A DNA stretch of 64,000 bases, taken from NCBI RefSeq assembly GCF_031456545.1, contig NZ_JAVDUV010000001.1:2790001-2854000 (forward strand), in the 5' to 3' direction. Positions 46,439 through 55,934 of this stretch are shown here, piece by piece. The stretch's first letter is position 1. Every line of letters begins with the position of its first letter. This DNA comes from Agromyces sp. 3263 (GTDB lineage: Bacteria; Actinomycetota; Actinomycetes; Actinomycetales; Microbacteriaceae). The notes beneath the pieces are model-generated. The model was not told where the DNA came from and searched no databases. It worked only from the letters and a program-made list of their open reading frames with translations. The position numbers were made by a program, and so were the translations under genes.

Positions 46439-47917
46439 ATGTCGCAGCCCACGCCCACGCAGTCGATTCCGCTGACGGACGCGAAGCGCTGGCGTGCGTA
46501 CTGGGTGTGCGTCGCCGTCGCCGGGCTGACGATCCTCGACCTCACGAAGGTCAACGTCGCGCTGCCGTCGATCGAGTCGGCGTTCGGCGCGACGTCCACC
46601 GAGCTGCAGCTCATCGTGTCGGGCTACGTGCTCGCGTTCGGGCTGACGCTCGTGCCGGCGGGCCGCATCGGCGACCAGCGCTCGCGCCGTGCGCTCTTCG
46701 TGATCGGGCTCAGCCTCTTCACGGTCACGAGCCTGGCCTGCGCCCTCGCGCCGACCGGCGAGTTCCTGCTGGTGGCGCGGCTGTTGCAGGGTGTCGCGGC
46801 CGGCATCCAGATGCCGCAGGTGCTCGGCCTGATCCAGCAGCTGTTCCAGGGCGCCGAGCGCGGGAAGGCGTTCGGCCTGTTCGGCGCGACGATCGGCATC
46901 GCGACGGCGTTCGGCCCGACGCTCGGCGGGCTCGCGATCGCGATCGGCGGCCCGGAAGACGGCTGGCGCGGCATCTTCTGGATGAACGTGCCCCTCTCGC
47001 TCGCCGCCATCGCGCTGGCGCTCTGGCTCCTCCCCGACACGAGGACCAGGTCGTCACGGCCGCTCGAGCTCGACCCCGTCGGCCTCCTGCTCTTCGCCGT
47101 CACGATCGTCTCGCTGATGTGGCCCTTCCTCTTCACCACCGGGTCGCCCGACGACAATCCCGCCCGGTGGTGGCTGCTCGTCGTCTTCGTCATCGCCGCG
47201 AGCGGCTTCGTCGCGTGGGAACGGCACTACGCGGCATCCGGACGCCACCCGCTCGTACCCCTCTCGCTGTTCGGCGTGAGCTCGTATCGCAACGGCACGG
47301 TGCTCGCCTCGACGTACTTCGCGGCGGCGCCGTCGATGTTCCTGCTGACGACGCTCTACCTCCAGCACGGGCTGGGCCTGGCACCGGTGTTCGCGGGCAT
47401 GGTGAGCATCGGGTTCGCCCTCATGAGCGCCGTATCGTCGTGGATCGGCGGCAACCTCGTGAACCGGCTCGGCCGGCCCCTGGTCGTGGTGGGCCTCGCC
47501 ACGGTGCTCGTCGGGATCGGACTGCTCGTGCTCGCCGCCCTCTTCACGTCGCCCGAGATCACCCCGTGGGCCATGGCGGGTGCGATGGTCGTCGCCGGCT
47601 TCGGCGGAGGGCTCGTGATCTCGCCGAACCAGACGCTCGCCCTCGCCGACATCCCGGTCAAGCAGGGCGGCCTGGCCGGATCGGTCGGTCAACTCGGCCA
47701 GCGCATCGGCACGGCGGTGGGTACGGCGGTCACGTTGTCGCTCTTCTACGCGACCATCTACCGCGAGACGGGCACCGCCGACTCGGGCGATCTCAGTGTC
47801 TACCACGATGCCTACGGCCTCGGCATGCTCGCCGTGGCGATGTTCATCGCCGTCGCGTTCGCGGTGGGCCTCCTCGACCTCGGCGCCCGGCGACGGCAGA
47901 AGCGCTCGCTCGCCTGA
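46439..47917 (+). CDS. MFS transporter, DHA2 (14-helix) family
   Basis: A 492-residue drug:H+ antiporter: motif D1-like LTKVNVALPSIE, motif A loop GRIGDQRSRR, motif C GPTLGGLAI and about 14 hydrophobic helices. Typical exporter of antibiotics or dyes; substrate unknown. TAGGGT (46426-46431) 7 bases upstream of the ATG suggests a leaderless message. GTG 46430 is an alternative start. Confidence 0.9.
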   Translation: MSQPTPTQSIPLTDAKRWRAYWVCVAVAGLTILDLTKVNVALPSIESAFGATSTELQLIVSGYVLAFGLTLVPAGRIGDQRSRRALFVIGLSLFTVTSLACALAPTGEFLLVARLLQGVAAGIQMPQVLGLIQQLFQGAERGKAFGLFGATIGIATAFGPTLGGLAIAIGGPEDGWRGIFWMNVPLSLAAIALALWLLPDTRTRSSRPLELDPVGLLLFAVTIVSLMWPFLFTTGSPDDNPARWWLLVVFVIAASGFVAWERHYAASGRHPLVPLSLFGVSSYRNGTVLASTYFAAAPSMFLLTTLYLQHGLGLAPVFAGMVSIGFALMSAVSSWIGGNLVNRLGRPLVVVGLATVLVGIGLLVLAALFTSPEITPWAMAGAMVVAGFGGGLVISPNQTLALADIPVKQGGLAGSVGQLGQRIGTAVGTAVTLSLFYATIYRETGTADSGDLSVYHDAYGLGMLAVAMFIAVAFAVGLLDLGARRRQKRSLA

Positions 47918-47954
47918 CCGGTTCGGCGTCGGGGCGGATGCCGCAGCCGGCCGT

Positions 47955-48650
47955 TCAGCGGATGGCGAGCAGACGCGCGCGCTCGTCCTTCTGGACGTGT
48001 TCGATCGCGGCGCGGAGCGCCACCCGCGGCATGGTCGCCGCCCTCGGCTCGATGAATGCGATGAGGCGAGCGCGGTCGTGGTCGCCGGCGGCGCGGAGGA
48101 CCCAGCCGAGCGCCTTCTGCACGAACGGCTCCGCATCCGCGGCGAGCGTCTCGGCGAGGAGGTAGGCGTCGTCGAGCTCGCCGCGCTTCAGGAACGCGAA
48201 CGTCGCCACGAGCGAGGTGCGGCGCTCGGGCCAGAATCCGGATGCCGCGAGGCGGGCCAGCGGCGAGCGGTCGCGGTCGAGCAGGTAGCCTCCGACGACG
48301 TCTCGTGCGGCGAGATCCACGAGGTCCCACTGGTCGATGCGGTCGTGCCGCCGGAGGTACAGCTCGTAGAGGTCGGTCCGTCGCCCGTCGGTGGCCTTCC
48401 TGGCCGCCGCCGACTTGCCCATGATGCTGCAGGCGAGTGCCCGCACCTCGTGGGTCGGCCGCTCGAGCAGCGCCTCGAGCTCGGGGATCGGAAGGTCGAG
48501 TGCGGTCTTGGCGAGGTCGAACACCGCCCCCATCCGCACCCCGATGAAGGGCGCGTCGGGGTCGGGCGGGAAGTACCGCGTGTACTTCTCGCGCTCGGCC
48601 ACGGTGGCGAGCCCCTCGAGCGTCGCGACCAACTCCGCGGCATCCGTCAT
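47955..48650 (-). CDS. DNA alkylation repair protein (AlkD-like HEAT)
   Basis: A 231-residue HEAT-repeat protein: KYTRYFPPDPDAPFIGVRMGAVFDLAK, IPELEALLERPTHEVRALAC, RIDQWDLVDLAARDVVGG and PFVQKALGWVLRAAG are the conserved patches of the AlkD/AlkC family. It removes alkylated bases by DNA deformation. ATG 48650 fits the family N-terminus. Confidence 0.9.
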   Translation of the reverse strand: MTDAAELVATLEGLATVAEREKYTRYFPPDPDAPFIGVRMGAVFDLAKTALDLPIPELEALLERPTHEVRALACSIMGKSAAARKATDGRRTDLYELYLRRHDRIDQWDLVDLAARDVVGGYLLDRDRSPLARLAASGFWPERRTSLVATFAFLKRGELDDAYLLAETLAADAEPFVQKALGWVLRAAGDHDRARLIAFIEPRAATMPRVALRAAIEHVQKDERARLLAIR

Positions 48651-48682
48651 CGACTGCTCCCTCGCTCGGGTGGCGCTCGGAC

Positions 48683-50131
48683 TCAGCGTACGACCGTGGC
48701 ACCCTCGACCGCTGGTGCATCCGAGAACGCCAGCTTGGGCACGAACGCGAGCAGCACGGCCGCGACGGCCGCGGTGACGCCGCAGACGAGCCAGACGGTG
48801 ACGTACCCGGCGAAGGAGCCGGCGGTGCCCGTGGCCGCCTCGCCGGCCGCACCGAGGAGCGCGATGCCGAACACGCACGACGCGATCGCGCCGCCGACCG
48901 TCTTCACCGAGTTGGTGAGTCCGGTCGCGACGCCGGTCTGGTGCGCGGGGGCGGCCGCGGCGGCCGCGGCGGGGAGCGCGGCCACGAGCGCACCCGAGCC
49001 GATCCCCGCGATCACCATGTTCGCGAGCACCTGGCCGTATCCCTCGTGGAACGGCAGGAACAGCAGGTACCCGAGCGACACGAGCGCGCTGGCGCCGATG
49101 AGCGCCACGCGAGGTGTGATCCAACGGGTCACGAGTGGGAACAGCATGGCGCCGACGACGAGGGAGAGCACGTAGGAGCCGACGAGGAGCGAGGTCTGGA
49201 AACTCGTGGCGCCGAGCCCGTAGCCGACCTCGGCGACGTCGGTGCGTGCGAACGTCGACAGCGGCGCCTGCGCCCCGAGCACGCTGACGCCGAAGAGGCC
49301 CGCGGTGAGGAAGACCGGCCAGAGTGACGGCGAACGGAACATGCGCACGTCGATGAGCGGGTCGTCGTGTCGGAGCTCGTACCGCGCGAAGGGGATCACG
49401 AGCAGTGCGCCGAGCAGCACCAGCGCCCAGCTCAGCAGGTCGGCGGGGCCGTTGAGGCGCATGAGGCTGAGCCCGCCGGTGAGCGCCAGGAGCGCGAGGG
49501 AGATCAGTACCAGGCCGCCCGTGTCGAAACGGCCGCCGGCGAGCCCGGGTGACTCCTTCACGCCGAACACGACGACCACGAGGCACAGCACGACGGCGAC
49601 GGCGGGGATGAGCAGCAGCACCTGCATCGGCAGCACGTCGGCGAGGGCGCCGGCCGCCAGCGCCCCGGCGATCGCCCCGAACTCGAGGGCGGCGACGAGC
49701 AGGCCCGCCGCCTTGCGCGTCATCGCGGCGGGGCGTTCGGCCGACCGGCTGCGCGACCAGATCAGCGCGATCTCGAGGGGGAGCCACACGACGTAGAACC
49801 CCTGCAGTGCCCATGCCGCGAGGAACACCCAGAACTGGTCGGTGAACGCGAGCGCCGTGGACGCGACGGCGGTGATGGCCGTCGACCACACCAGCATGCG
49901 CTTGTGGCCGACCATGTCGCCGAGCTTCGCGAACGCGGGCACGACGAGGGCCGAGAGCATGAGCTGGGTGCCCTCGAGCCAGTTCACGTCGGCGTCGTGG
50001 ATGCCGAGGTGGCGGGCGATGTCGGTCAGCAGTGGCGTGTAGTAGCCCTGCAGGATGCCGCTCGTGAACTCCACGAACGCGAGGAAGCCGACGATGGCGG
50101 CGACCGGTCCGAGTCTGGCAGCACGCGTCAT
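48683..50131 (-). CDS. MFS transporter (major facilitator)
   Basis: A 482-residue transporter with about 12-14 helices; KLGDMVGHKRM is motif A, and WLEGTQLMLSALVVPAFAKL is a substrate-site helix. A charged central loop and a second half starting near 220 follow. GGAG stands 7 bases before the ATG at 50131. Substrate unknown; not obviously linked to the downstream AlkD-like gene except by strand and spacing (32 bases). Confidence 0.88.
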   Translation of the reverse strand: MTRAARLGPVAAIVGFLAFVEFTSGILQGYYTPLLTDIARHLGIHDADVNWLEGTQLMLSALVVPAFAKLGDMVGHKRMLVWSTAITAVASTALAFTDQFWVFLAAWALQGFYVVWLPLEIALIWSRSRSAERPAAMTRKAAGLLVAALEFGAIAGALAAGALADVLPMQVLLLIPAVAVVLCLVVVVFGVKESPGLAGGRFDTGGLVLISLALLALTGGLSLMRLNGPADLLSWALVLLGALLVIPFARYELRHDDPLIDVRMFRSPSLWPVFLTAGLFGVSVLGAQAPLSTFARTDVAEVGYGLGATSFQTSLLVGSYVLSLVVGAMLFPLVTRWITPRVALIGASALVSLGYLLFLPFHEGYGQVLANMVIAGIGSGALVAALPAAAAAAAPAHQTGVATGLTNSVKTVGGAIASCVFGIALLGAAGEAATGTAGSFAGYVTVWLVCGVTAAVAAVLLAFVPKLAFSDAPAVEGATVVR

Positions 50132-50210
50132 CGAGGCTCCTTCGGGTGGGGGTGGATTCACCCTAGTGGGTCGAGCGTCCCGGTCGGCACGGGCTCGGGC
50201 GGTCCCGCCG

Positions 50211-50239
50211 CTGACAACTGCGGCGCCGAATGCTAGCGT
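50211..50239 (+). promoter_or_regulatory. promoter of the AraC-type gene
   Basis: CTGACA (50211-50216), 17-bp spacer, TAGCGT (50234-50239), then ATG after 7 bases: a complete promoter for a leaderless transcript. Confidence 0.65.
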
Positions 50240-50246
50240 CGGGAAC

Positions 50247-50687
50247 ATGACCCCGCAGGAGCTCGAGACCCTGGTGTACCTGCGCCGGGCGCGCGACCTC
50301 ATCGACCGCGACTACGCCAAGCCGCTCGACGTGCCGACCATGGCCGAGAAGGCGCTCATGTCGCCCGCGCACTTCTCACGGCAGTTCCGCGCGGCGTATG
50401 GCGAGACGCCCTACAGCTACCTCATGACCCGCAGGATCGAGCGCGCCATGGCGCTGCTGCGCGCCGGCGTGAGCGTCACCGACGCCTGCATGGCGGTCGG
50501 CTGTACCTCGCTCGGGTCGTTCAGCTCGCGATTCTCCGAGATCGTCGGCGAGTCGCCGTCGGCGTACCGCAGCCGGGAGCACGACGCCGTCAACGCGATG
50601 CCCTCCTGCGTCGCCAAGGCGCACACCCGTCCGGTGCGGAACGCATCGAGCAGGATCGGAGAAGCCGGTGGCGTGAGCGCGGCCTAG
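50247..50687 (+). CDS. AraC-family transcriptional regulator (single HTH domain)
   Basis: A 146-residue protein that is essentially one AraC DNA-binding domain (about 8-107): RARDLIDRDYAKPLDVPTMA, SPAHFSRQFRAAYGETPYSYLM, RIERAMALLRAGVSVTDACMAVG, FSSRFSEIVGESPSAYR, with no sensor domain but a charged tail. It probably regulates the VOC gene 10 bases downstream; this AraC-VOC pair recurs in actinobacteria. The inducer is unknown. Confidence 0.9.
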   Translation: MTPQELETLVYLRRARDLIDRDYAKPLDVPTMAEKALMSPAHFSRQFRAAYGETPYSYLMTRRIERAMALLRAGVSVTDACMAVGCTSLGSFSSRFSEIVGESPSAYRSREHDAVNAMPSCVAKAHTRPVRNASSRIGEAGGVSAA

Positions 50688-50697
50688 AGTCGCCTCC

Positions 50698-51102
50698 ATG
50701 ACCATCGCACTCCAGTACACCAACATCACCGTCAACGACGTCGACGAGGCCATCGCCTTCTACGGCGACGCGCTCGGCCTGAAGGTGGTGAACGACGTGG
50801 CCTCGGGGAAGCATCGCTGGGTCACACTCGGCAGCGATGCCCAGCCCGGCCTGGGCATCGTGCTCTCCGAGCCGCACGCGGGCCGTTCGAAGGCCGACGG
50901 CGACGCGATGCAGGAGCTGCTCGCCAAGGGCGTCCTGCCGATGCTCGTCTTCAGCTCCGACGACATCGACGCGACGTTCGAGACGGTGCGGGCCTCGGGG
51001 GCCGAGGTGCTCCAGGAGCCCATCGACCAGCCGTGGGGCCCCCGGGACTGCGCCTTCCGCGACCCGTCGGGCAACACCGTCCGCATCTCGCAGGCCGCCT
51101 GA
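50698..51102 (+). CDS. VOC-family (glyoxalase-like) protein
   Basis: A 134-residue vicinal-oxygen-chelate protein with two betaalphabetabetabeta modules; metal-ligand positions include Gln6, the His and Glu of GLGIVLSEPHAGR region and Glu near QEPIDQPWGPRDCAFRDPSGN. No named reaction. TAGAGT (50685-50690), inside the end of the AraC gene, is 7 bases before the ATG, so it may also have its own leaderless promoter. Confidence 0.9.
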   Translation: MTIALQYTNITVNDVDEAIAFYGDALGLKVVNDVASGKHRWVTLGSDAQPGLGIVLSEPHAGRSKADGDAMQELLAKGVLPMLVFSSDDIDATFETVRASGAEVLQEPIDQPWGPRDCAFRDPSGNTVRISQAA

Positions 51103-51108
51103 GGCAGG

Positions 51109-51762
51109 TCAGGCGGCGAGGTGGGCCGCCGGCGAGAGCAGGGCCGCGAGTTCCGAGGCCGACAGTTCGCGGCCGAACGCGGGATGGCCGGGCTCGAGTG
51201 CCCGCCCGTTGGCGAGCGGTCCGCCGTCGACCGCGTCGAACCCGATGTCGTCGATGAGTCGGGCGATCACGGCGCGGGCGTCGGCGTCGTCGCCGACCAC
51301 GGCGAGGGCTCGGCGCAGCGGGGATCCCGCGTCCATCGCGTCGTCCTCCATCTCGTGGTAGCCGACGTGGTTCAGCGACTTCACGACCCGGGCGAGCGGA
51401 TTGCGGGAGGCGTTGATCTCGCTCGTCGACCGCTCGTCGTCGTCGATGGCGGCGATGTGCCCGTCGACCGGCGGCCAGTAGTTCATGGCGTCGACGACGA
51501 TGCGCCCGCCGAAGTCCTCCCAGGGCACGGTGCCGGCCTTGCCGAACGGCACGGCCACGATGATGACGTCCGCGCCCTCGACGAGCGCGGAGGGGGTGAC
51601 GACTCGTGCGCCGGGCGCGACCACCGAGACGAGCAGGTCGAGCGCGGTCTGTCGCGGCGAGCCGGCGATGAGGACGTCGTACCCGGATGCCACGAGCAGC
51701 CGGGCGAGCGCAGTGCCCACCTTGCCCGCACCGAAGATGCCGATGACCGGCCGATCCGTCAC
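51109..51762 (-). CDS. NADPH-dependent F420 reductase-like protein
   Basis: A 217-residue Rossmann protein: VIGIFGAGKVGTALARLLVASG is the NADP motif and IVVAVPFGKAGTVPWEDFGGRIVVDAMNYWPP the conserved core of the F420_oxidored family. The GTG at 51762 (VTDRPVIGI) was preferred because GGAGG precedes it by 7 bases; 51840 and beyond are unsupported. In bacteria without F420 these proteins act as NADPH-dependent reductases. Convergent with the VOC gene. Confidence 0.85.
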   Translation of the reverse strand: MTDRPVIGIFGAGKVGTALARLLVASGYDVLIAGSPRQTALDLLVSVVAPGARVVTPSALVEGADVIIVAVPFGKAGTVPWEDFGGRIVVDAMNYWPPVDGHIAAIDDDERSTSEINASRNPLARVVKSLNHVGYHEMEDDAMDAGSPLRRALAVVGDDADARAVIARLIDDIGFDAVDGGPLANGRALEPGHPAFGRELSASELAALLSPAAHLAA

Positions 51763-51935
51763 GTCCACGCCTCCATTCTCGCCGACGCTCCCGATGTATG
51801 CGTCGACATCATCCGGCAACGCCGGTGCCGCCTTCGGCATTCCCGCGCGCTCGCCGGGTCCTGGGAATACGCTCGGCGTGCCGCGGGTTGGCGTGGAAGA
51901 TGCGTACGCATGCAGACGCGGAGAAGAGGCAGGAC

Positions 51936-53057
51936 ATGGCCGAGCGCTACGAATTCGGACTCGACACCTTCGGTGACGTGACGGCGGGGCCCGACGGCAC
52001 TCCACTGCCGCACGCACAGGTGCTGCGCAACGTCGTCGAGGAGGCGATGCTCGCGGATCGACTGGGCCTCGACTTCTTCGGCATCGGCGAGCATCATCGG
52101 CACGAGTTCGCCGTCTCCGCGCCCGAGGTCGTGCTCGGGACGATCGCCGGGCGCACCGAGCGGATCCACCTCGGCTCGGCCGTGACGGTGCTGAGCTCCG
52201 ACGACCCCGTGCGCGTCTTCCAGCGCTTCGCCACGCTCGACGGGCTGTCGGGCGGCCGCGCGGAGGTCATCCTCGGTCGCGGCTCGTTCATCGAGTCGTT
52301 CCCGCTGTTCGGCTTCGACCTCGAGCAGTACCAGGAGCTCTTCGAGGAGAAGCTCAACCTCTTCTCGGCACTGCTGCCGCAGGAGCCCGTCACGTGGAGC
52401 GGCGAGCTCCGGCCCCCGCTCACCGACCAGCTCGTCTACCCGCCCGTGGAGCACGGGCGCCTGAAGACCTGGGTCGGTGTCGGTGGCAGTCCCGAGTCCG
52501 TCGTGCGTGCGGCCCACTACGGCCTGCCCCTCGTGCTGGCGATCATCGGCGGCAGCCCGGCGCGCTTCGCTCCGCTCGCCGACCTCTACCGCCGCGCGCT
52601 CTCCCAGTTCGGGCATCCCGAGCAGCCGGTCGCGATCCACTCGCCCGGATTCATCGCCGACAGCGACGCCGAGGCCCTGGACGTGCTGTGGCCGCACTAC
52701 AAGGTCATCATCGACCGCATCGGCAGGGAGCGCGGCTGGGGCCCGGTCACGCGTGAGCACTTCGAGGGCGAGGCCGGACCGAACGGCGCCCTCTACGCCG
52801 GCTCGCCCGAGACCGTCGCGCAGAAGATCGCCGCGGCCATGCGCACGGTCGGTGCGGTGCGCTTCGACCTGAAGTACTCGAATGGCACCCTGCCGCACGA
52901 GGCGATGATGGGCAGCATCGAACGGTACGCCACGCTCGTCGTGCCCCGGGTCCGCGAACTCCTCGAGGCAGCGGATGCCGCGGACGCCGAGCTCGATCTC
53001 GTCGCCGCCGCCGACCGCGCGGATGCCGCGGCCGCGGCCGAGCATCCGGCCGACTGA
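51936..53057 (+). CDS. LLM-class flavin-dependent oxidoreductase
   Basis: A 373-residue luciferase-like TIM-barrel protein: FFGIGEHHRHEFAVSAPEVVLG, GSAVTVLSSDDPVRVFQRFATLD, GRGSFIESFPLFG and GVGGSPESVVRAAHYG. It uses FMN (or F420) to oxidise small substrates; related to the Atu2307/SP_0267 subgroup. The final 25 residues are an Ala/Asp-rich tail. ATG 51936 is preceded by AGAGGCAGGA. Convergent with the antiporter operon. Confidence 0.9.
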   Translation: MAERYEFGLDTFGDVTAGPDGTPLPHAQVLRNVVEEAMLADRLGLDFFGIGEHHRHEFAVSAPEVVLGTIAGRTERIHLGSAVTVLSSDDPVRVFQRFATLDGLSGGRAEVILGRGSFIESFPLFGFDLEQYQELFEEKLNLFSALLPQEPVTWSGELRPPLTDQLVYPPVEHGRLKTWVGVGGSPESVVRAAHYGLPLVLAIIGGSPARFAPLADLYRRALSQFGHPEQPVAIHSPGFIADSDAEALDVLWPHYKVIIDRIGRERGWGPVTREHFEGEAGPNGALYAGSPETVAQKIAAAMRTVGAVRFDLKYSNGTLPHEAMMGSIERYATLVVPRVRELLEAADAADAELDLVAAADRADAAAAAEHPAD

Positions 53058-53068
53058 GTCGCCCGGCG

Positions 53069-54265
53069 TCAGGCCGAGCCGGTCGCCGCGGTGGTCCGGG
53101 CAGCGCGGCGGCGCACGGCGGCCCTGAACCACGCGGCATCCGGAAGCCGGGCGAGGAACGTGCCGGCGATGATGGTGATCAGCACGTAGGCGGTGGCCAG
53201 CGGGGCGATCGCGGGCGCGACGCCGGCGGCCACGGCGATGCCCGCGATGACGATCGAGAACTCGCCGCGCGGGGCGAGTGACAGCCCGGCGCGCCATTGG
53301 CCGAGGGTGCCCACCCCGGCCTGTCGGGCCGCGTAGGCGCCCGTGACGAGCTTCGTGAAGATGGTGACGACCGCGAGCGCGGCCGCGGGAAGCAGCATCG
53401 GGATGAGTCCCGACGAGTCGCTCGTCAGCCCGAAGAACACGAAGAACGTCGCGGCGAAGAGATCGCGCAGCGGGGTGAGCACCTGGCTCGCGTTCGCGGC
53501 GACCCGTCCCGAGAGCGCGATGCCGACGAGGAACGCGCCGACGGCGGCGGAGACGCCCACCTGCGCGGCGAGCCCGGCCACGAGCATGGTGAGCCCGAGC
53601 ACGCCGAGCAGCAGGGGCTCGTACTCGTCGGCCGGGAACAGCCGCGACACGATGTGACCGTGCCGGAGCGCGACGTAGAGGATGAGCGCCACGACGCCGA
53701 CCGCGATCGCGACCGAGATCGCGCCCTGCAGGAGGCTCACCCCGATGACGATGGCCGACAGGACCGGCAGGTAGAACGCCATCGCGAGATCCTCGATCAC
53801 GAGGACGGCGAGGATCGCGGGGGTCTCACGGTTCGAGAGCCGGCCGAGGTCGCGCAGGAGCTTGGCGATGACGCCCGACGACGAGACCCACGTGACGCCG
53901 GCGAGCGCCACCGCGGCGACGGGTCCCCACCCGAGCAGGAGCGCGAGGGCCGCGCCGGGAATGGCGTTCAGGATGGCGTCGAGGATGCCGGGCACCCGCG
54001 CCGACTTCAGGCTCGTGAAGAGCTCGGTCGCCGTGTACTCGAGGCCGAGCAGGGCGAGGAGCAGGATGATGCCGATCTCGGAACCGGTCTGCAGGAACTC
54101 CGCGCTCGCGTCGAGCGGGATCACCCCGCCCTCGCCGAAGGCGAGGCCCAGCAGCAGGTAGAACGGGATCGGCGAGATGCCGATGAGGAGGGCGAGACGC
54201 CCGAGCAGGCTCATGCCGAGAAGCAGCGCGCCGACTTCGATGAGGAGCAGCGTGGTCTCGTGCAT
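53069..54265 (-). CDS. CPA2-family K+/H+ antiporter (KhtU-like)
   Basis: A 398-residue polytopic protein (about 11-12 helices) with the CPA2 signature: LLALLGLEYT near helix 4, VTWVSSSGVIAKLLRDLG and GAFLVGIALSGRVA. It lacks a C-terminal TrkA-N domain; that role is taken by the separate 164-residue protein upstream, as in the KhtU/KhtT pair. The pair exports K+ in exchange for H+ and is likely c-di-AMP or nucleotide sensitive. Confidence 0.9.
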   Translation of the reverse strand: MHETTLLLIEVGALLLGMSLLGRLALLIGISPIPFYLLLGLAFGEGGVIPLDASAEFLQTGSEIGIILLLALLGLEYTATELFTSLKSARVPGILDAILNAIPGAALALLLGWGPVAAVALAGVTWVSSSGVIAKLLRDLGRLSNRETPAILAVLVIEDLAMAFYLPVLSAIVIGVSLLQGAISVAIAVGVVALILYVALRHGHIVSRLFPADEYEPLLLGVLGLTMLVAGLAAQVGVSAAVGAFLVGIALSGRVAANASQVLTPLRDLFAATFFVFFGLTSDSSGLIPMLLPAAALAVVTIFTKLVTGAYAARQAGVGTLGQWRAGLSLAPRGEFSIVIAGIAVAAGVAPAIAPLATAYVLITIIAGTFLARLPDAAWFRAAVRRRAARTTAATGSA

Positions 54266-54275
54266 GCAGGCCGCC

Positions 54276-54770
54276 TCAGCCGGGGCCGTTGGAGAGGAGC
54301 CTGGCTACTCCGTCGAGTCCTTCACGAGTCCCGACGCCAACGATGACGTCGCCCGCGCGCAGCCGCTCTGCCGGCGTGGGGGAGGGGATGATCGCCCCGT
54401 CGCGCACGATGGCCACGATCGACGCGTGCGTGCGCGTGCGAGCCTTCGTGTCGCCGAGCGTGCGATTCAGGTAGGGCGAGTCCGTCGGAAGTGCGATCTG
54501 CTCGGTGTAGAGGCCCGCGGTCTCGTCGCTGAGGCTCTGCAGCCGGCTGAGCATGACGGATGCTCCGAGCACGTCGGCCAGGGCCGCCGCCTCGTCGTCG
54601 TTCAAGGGGATGGAGTCGCGGCAGGCGTCGGGGTCGTCGATGTCGAAGACGCCCAGGTCGCGCTCACCGTCCCGGTGCGAGACCACGCTGATCCGCCGGC
54701 CGCCCTCGGTGACGAGGTCGTGGCGAACGCCGATCCCGGGAAGGTCGACCTTCTCGATATGAATACCCAC
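54276..54770 (-). CDS. RCK/TrkA-C regulatory subunit (KhtT-like) of the antiporter
   Basis: A 164-residue cytosolic protein: an N-terminal domain (IHIEKVDLPGIGVRHDL, GRRISVVSHRDGERDLG) and a C-terminal TrkA-C/RCK_C domain (about 85-160; YLNRTLGDTKARTRTHASIVAIVRDGAIIPSPTPAERLRAGDVIVGVGTREGLDGV). GTG 54770 follows TACGAT (minus strand 54783-54778) by 7 bases, so the operon may start leaderless. It should gate the antiporter. Confidence 0.9.
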   Translation of the reverse strand: MGIHIEKVDLPGIGVRHDLVTEGGRRISVVSHRDGERDLGVFDIDDPDACRDSIPLNDDEAAALADVLGASVMLSRLQSLSDETAGLYTEQIALPTDSPYLNRTLGDTKARTRTHASIVAIVRDGAIIPSPTPAERLRAGDVIVGVGTREGLDGVARLLSNGPG

Positions 54771-54816
54771 GAGCGCTATCGTAACCCCGCCGCACGGTGT
54801 CGTCGGCACCGGCCCG

Positions 54817-55695
54817 TCAGTGTCGGAGCCGGGCCTCGTTCGTCATCTCGAGCACCGGGGTCCCGCCATCGTCGACCAGCGAGAACGAGGGCACGATCGC
54901 CGACAGCCCGGCGAGCGAGGTGAGGTGCGTGCCGCCGCACGCGATGCGCGCGGTGCCGTCGGGCAGCTCGCACACCCAGGTGCGTCGGTCGGTGAGCCCG
55001 TCGCCTGCGGCGTCCACCCGAACGGCCCCGCCGGTCGCGAGCCAGGCGTCGAGCTGCTCGGCGACCTCGCGTTGCAGCGCCTCGAGATCTCCGGTCAGCG
55101 ACGCCGCGTCGAACCCGGCGCGACGCAGCGACTTGTTGAGCCGGTAGCGGTCCACCGATCCGTTCGGCACGATGCGCGACGAGGAGATCGCCGCGGCGTC
55201 GAAGTCGGGACTGCCGAGGGCATCCTCGCGGGTCGGCTTCGACCAGCGGGAGGCGAGTGCCCGGTTCAGCGCGAGCGAGGCGACGTGGCAGGCCGTGTGG
55301 CCGGTCGACAGGGCGCGCCGCGTCGCGGCATCCGCCTCGATGGTCACCTCGTCGCCCTCCGCGATGGCCGCGTCGGCGTCGACGAGGTGCGCGACGAGGA
55401 AGACCCAGCCGTCGGCGCCGGTGCGCACGGGGATCTCGGAGCCGAGGTGCAGCGCCTCGCCGTCAGTGGCGGCGACGACGGCATCGCGCACGACCACGTC
55501 ACCCGCGGCGCCGCGGATGACGCCGGCGTCGGCGGGCTGGTCGGGCCATGCGACGTCGACCGGATGGAAGCTCGTGGACTCGGTGAAGACGGCCAGCAGG
55601 CCATCACTGGCGGGCGCGACGTGGACGACTCGGGTGATCGCCTCGAGGGCACCGCCCGGGTACGTGACGCGGGTGTCGCGACGCGGAAGGGTCAC
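54817..55695 (-). CDS. AlaX-like metal-dependent hydrolase (tRNA editing fold)
   Basis: A 292-residue protein with the alanyl-tRNA editing fold: an OB-like N-terminal region and the zinc motifs HTACH (STGHTACHVAS) and CGGTHL. It resembles AlaX-M trans-editing enzymes that deacylate Ser-tRNA(Ala). The exact substrate is not proven. The 58-residue membrane protein gene lies 3 bases upstream on the same strand. Confidence 0.88.
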   Translation of the reverse strand: MTLPRRDTRVTYPGGALEAITRVVHVAPASDGLLAVFTESTSFHPVDVAWPDQPADAGVIRGAAGDVVVRDAVVAATDGEALHLGSEIPVRTGADGWVFLVAHLVDADAAIAEGDEVTIEADAATRRALSTGHTACHVASLALNRALASRWSKPTREDALGSPDFDAAAISSSRIVPNGSVDRYRLNKSLRRAGFDAASLTGDLEALQREVAEQLDAWLATGGAVRVDAAGDGLTDRRTWVCELPDGTARIACGGTHLTSLAGLSAIVPSFSLVDDGGTPVLEMTNEARLRH

Positions 55696-55698
55696 CCG

Positions 55699-55875
55699 TC
55701 AGACGCCGTCGGCGCGACCGAGGATGTTCACCGGGATCGCCACGGCGAGGGCCACGCAGAGGATGCCGCCGAAGAACGTGACCGCCTGGAAGGCCGGCAC
55801 CTCGAACGCGAAGCCCATGAGCCACATGCCGAGGACGAAGAATCCCATCGCGATGAGGAAGGCGACGACGTTCAC
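55699..55875 (-). CDS. small 58-residue membrane protein
   Basis: Two hydrophobic helices (about 3-22 and 28-50; FLIAMGFFVLGMWLMGFAFEV, VTFFGGILCVALAVAIPVNIL) and little else. GTG 55875 has GGAGG with 5-base spacing. It is translated just before the AlaX-like gene (3-base gap), so probably cotranscribed; function unknown. Confidence 0.75.
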   Translation of the reverse strand: MNVVAFLIAMGFFVLGMWLMGFAFEVPAFQAVTFFGGILCVALAVAIPVNILGRADGV

Positions 55876-55934
55876 AGGGACCTCCAGCTGCTCGGCGCGG
55901 CATCGACACCGCGCCGCCAGTCTAGCGTCGAACG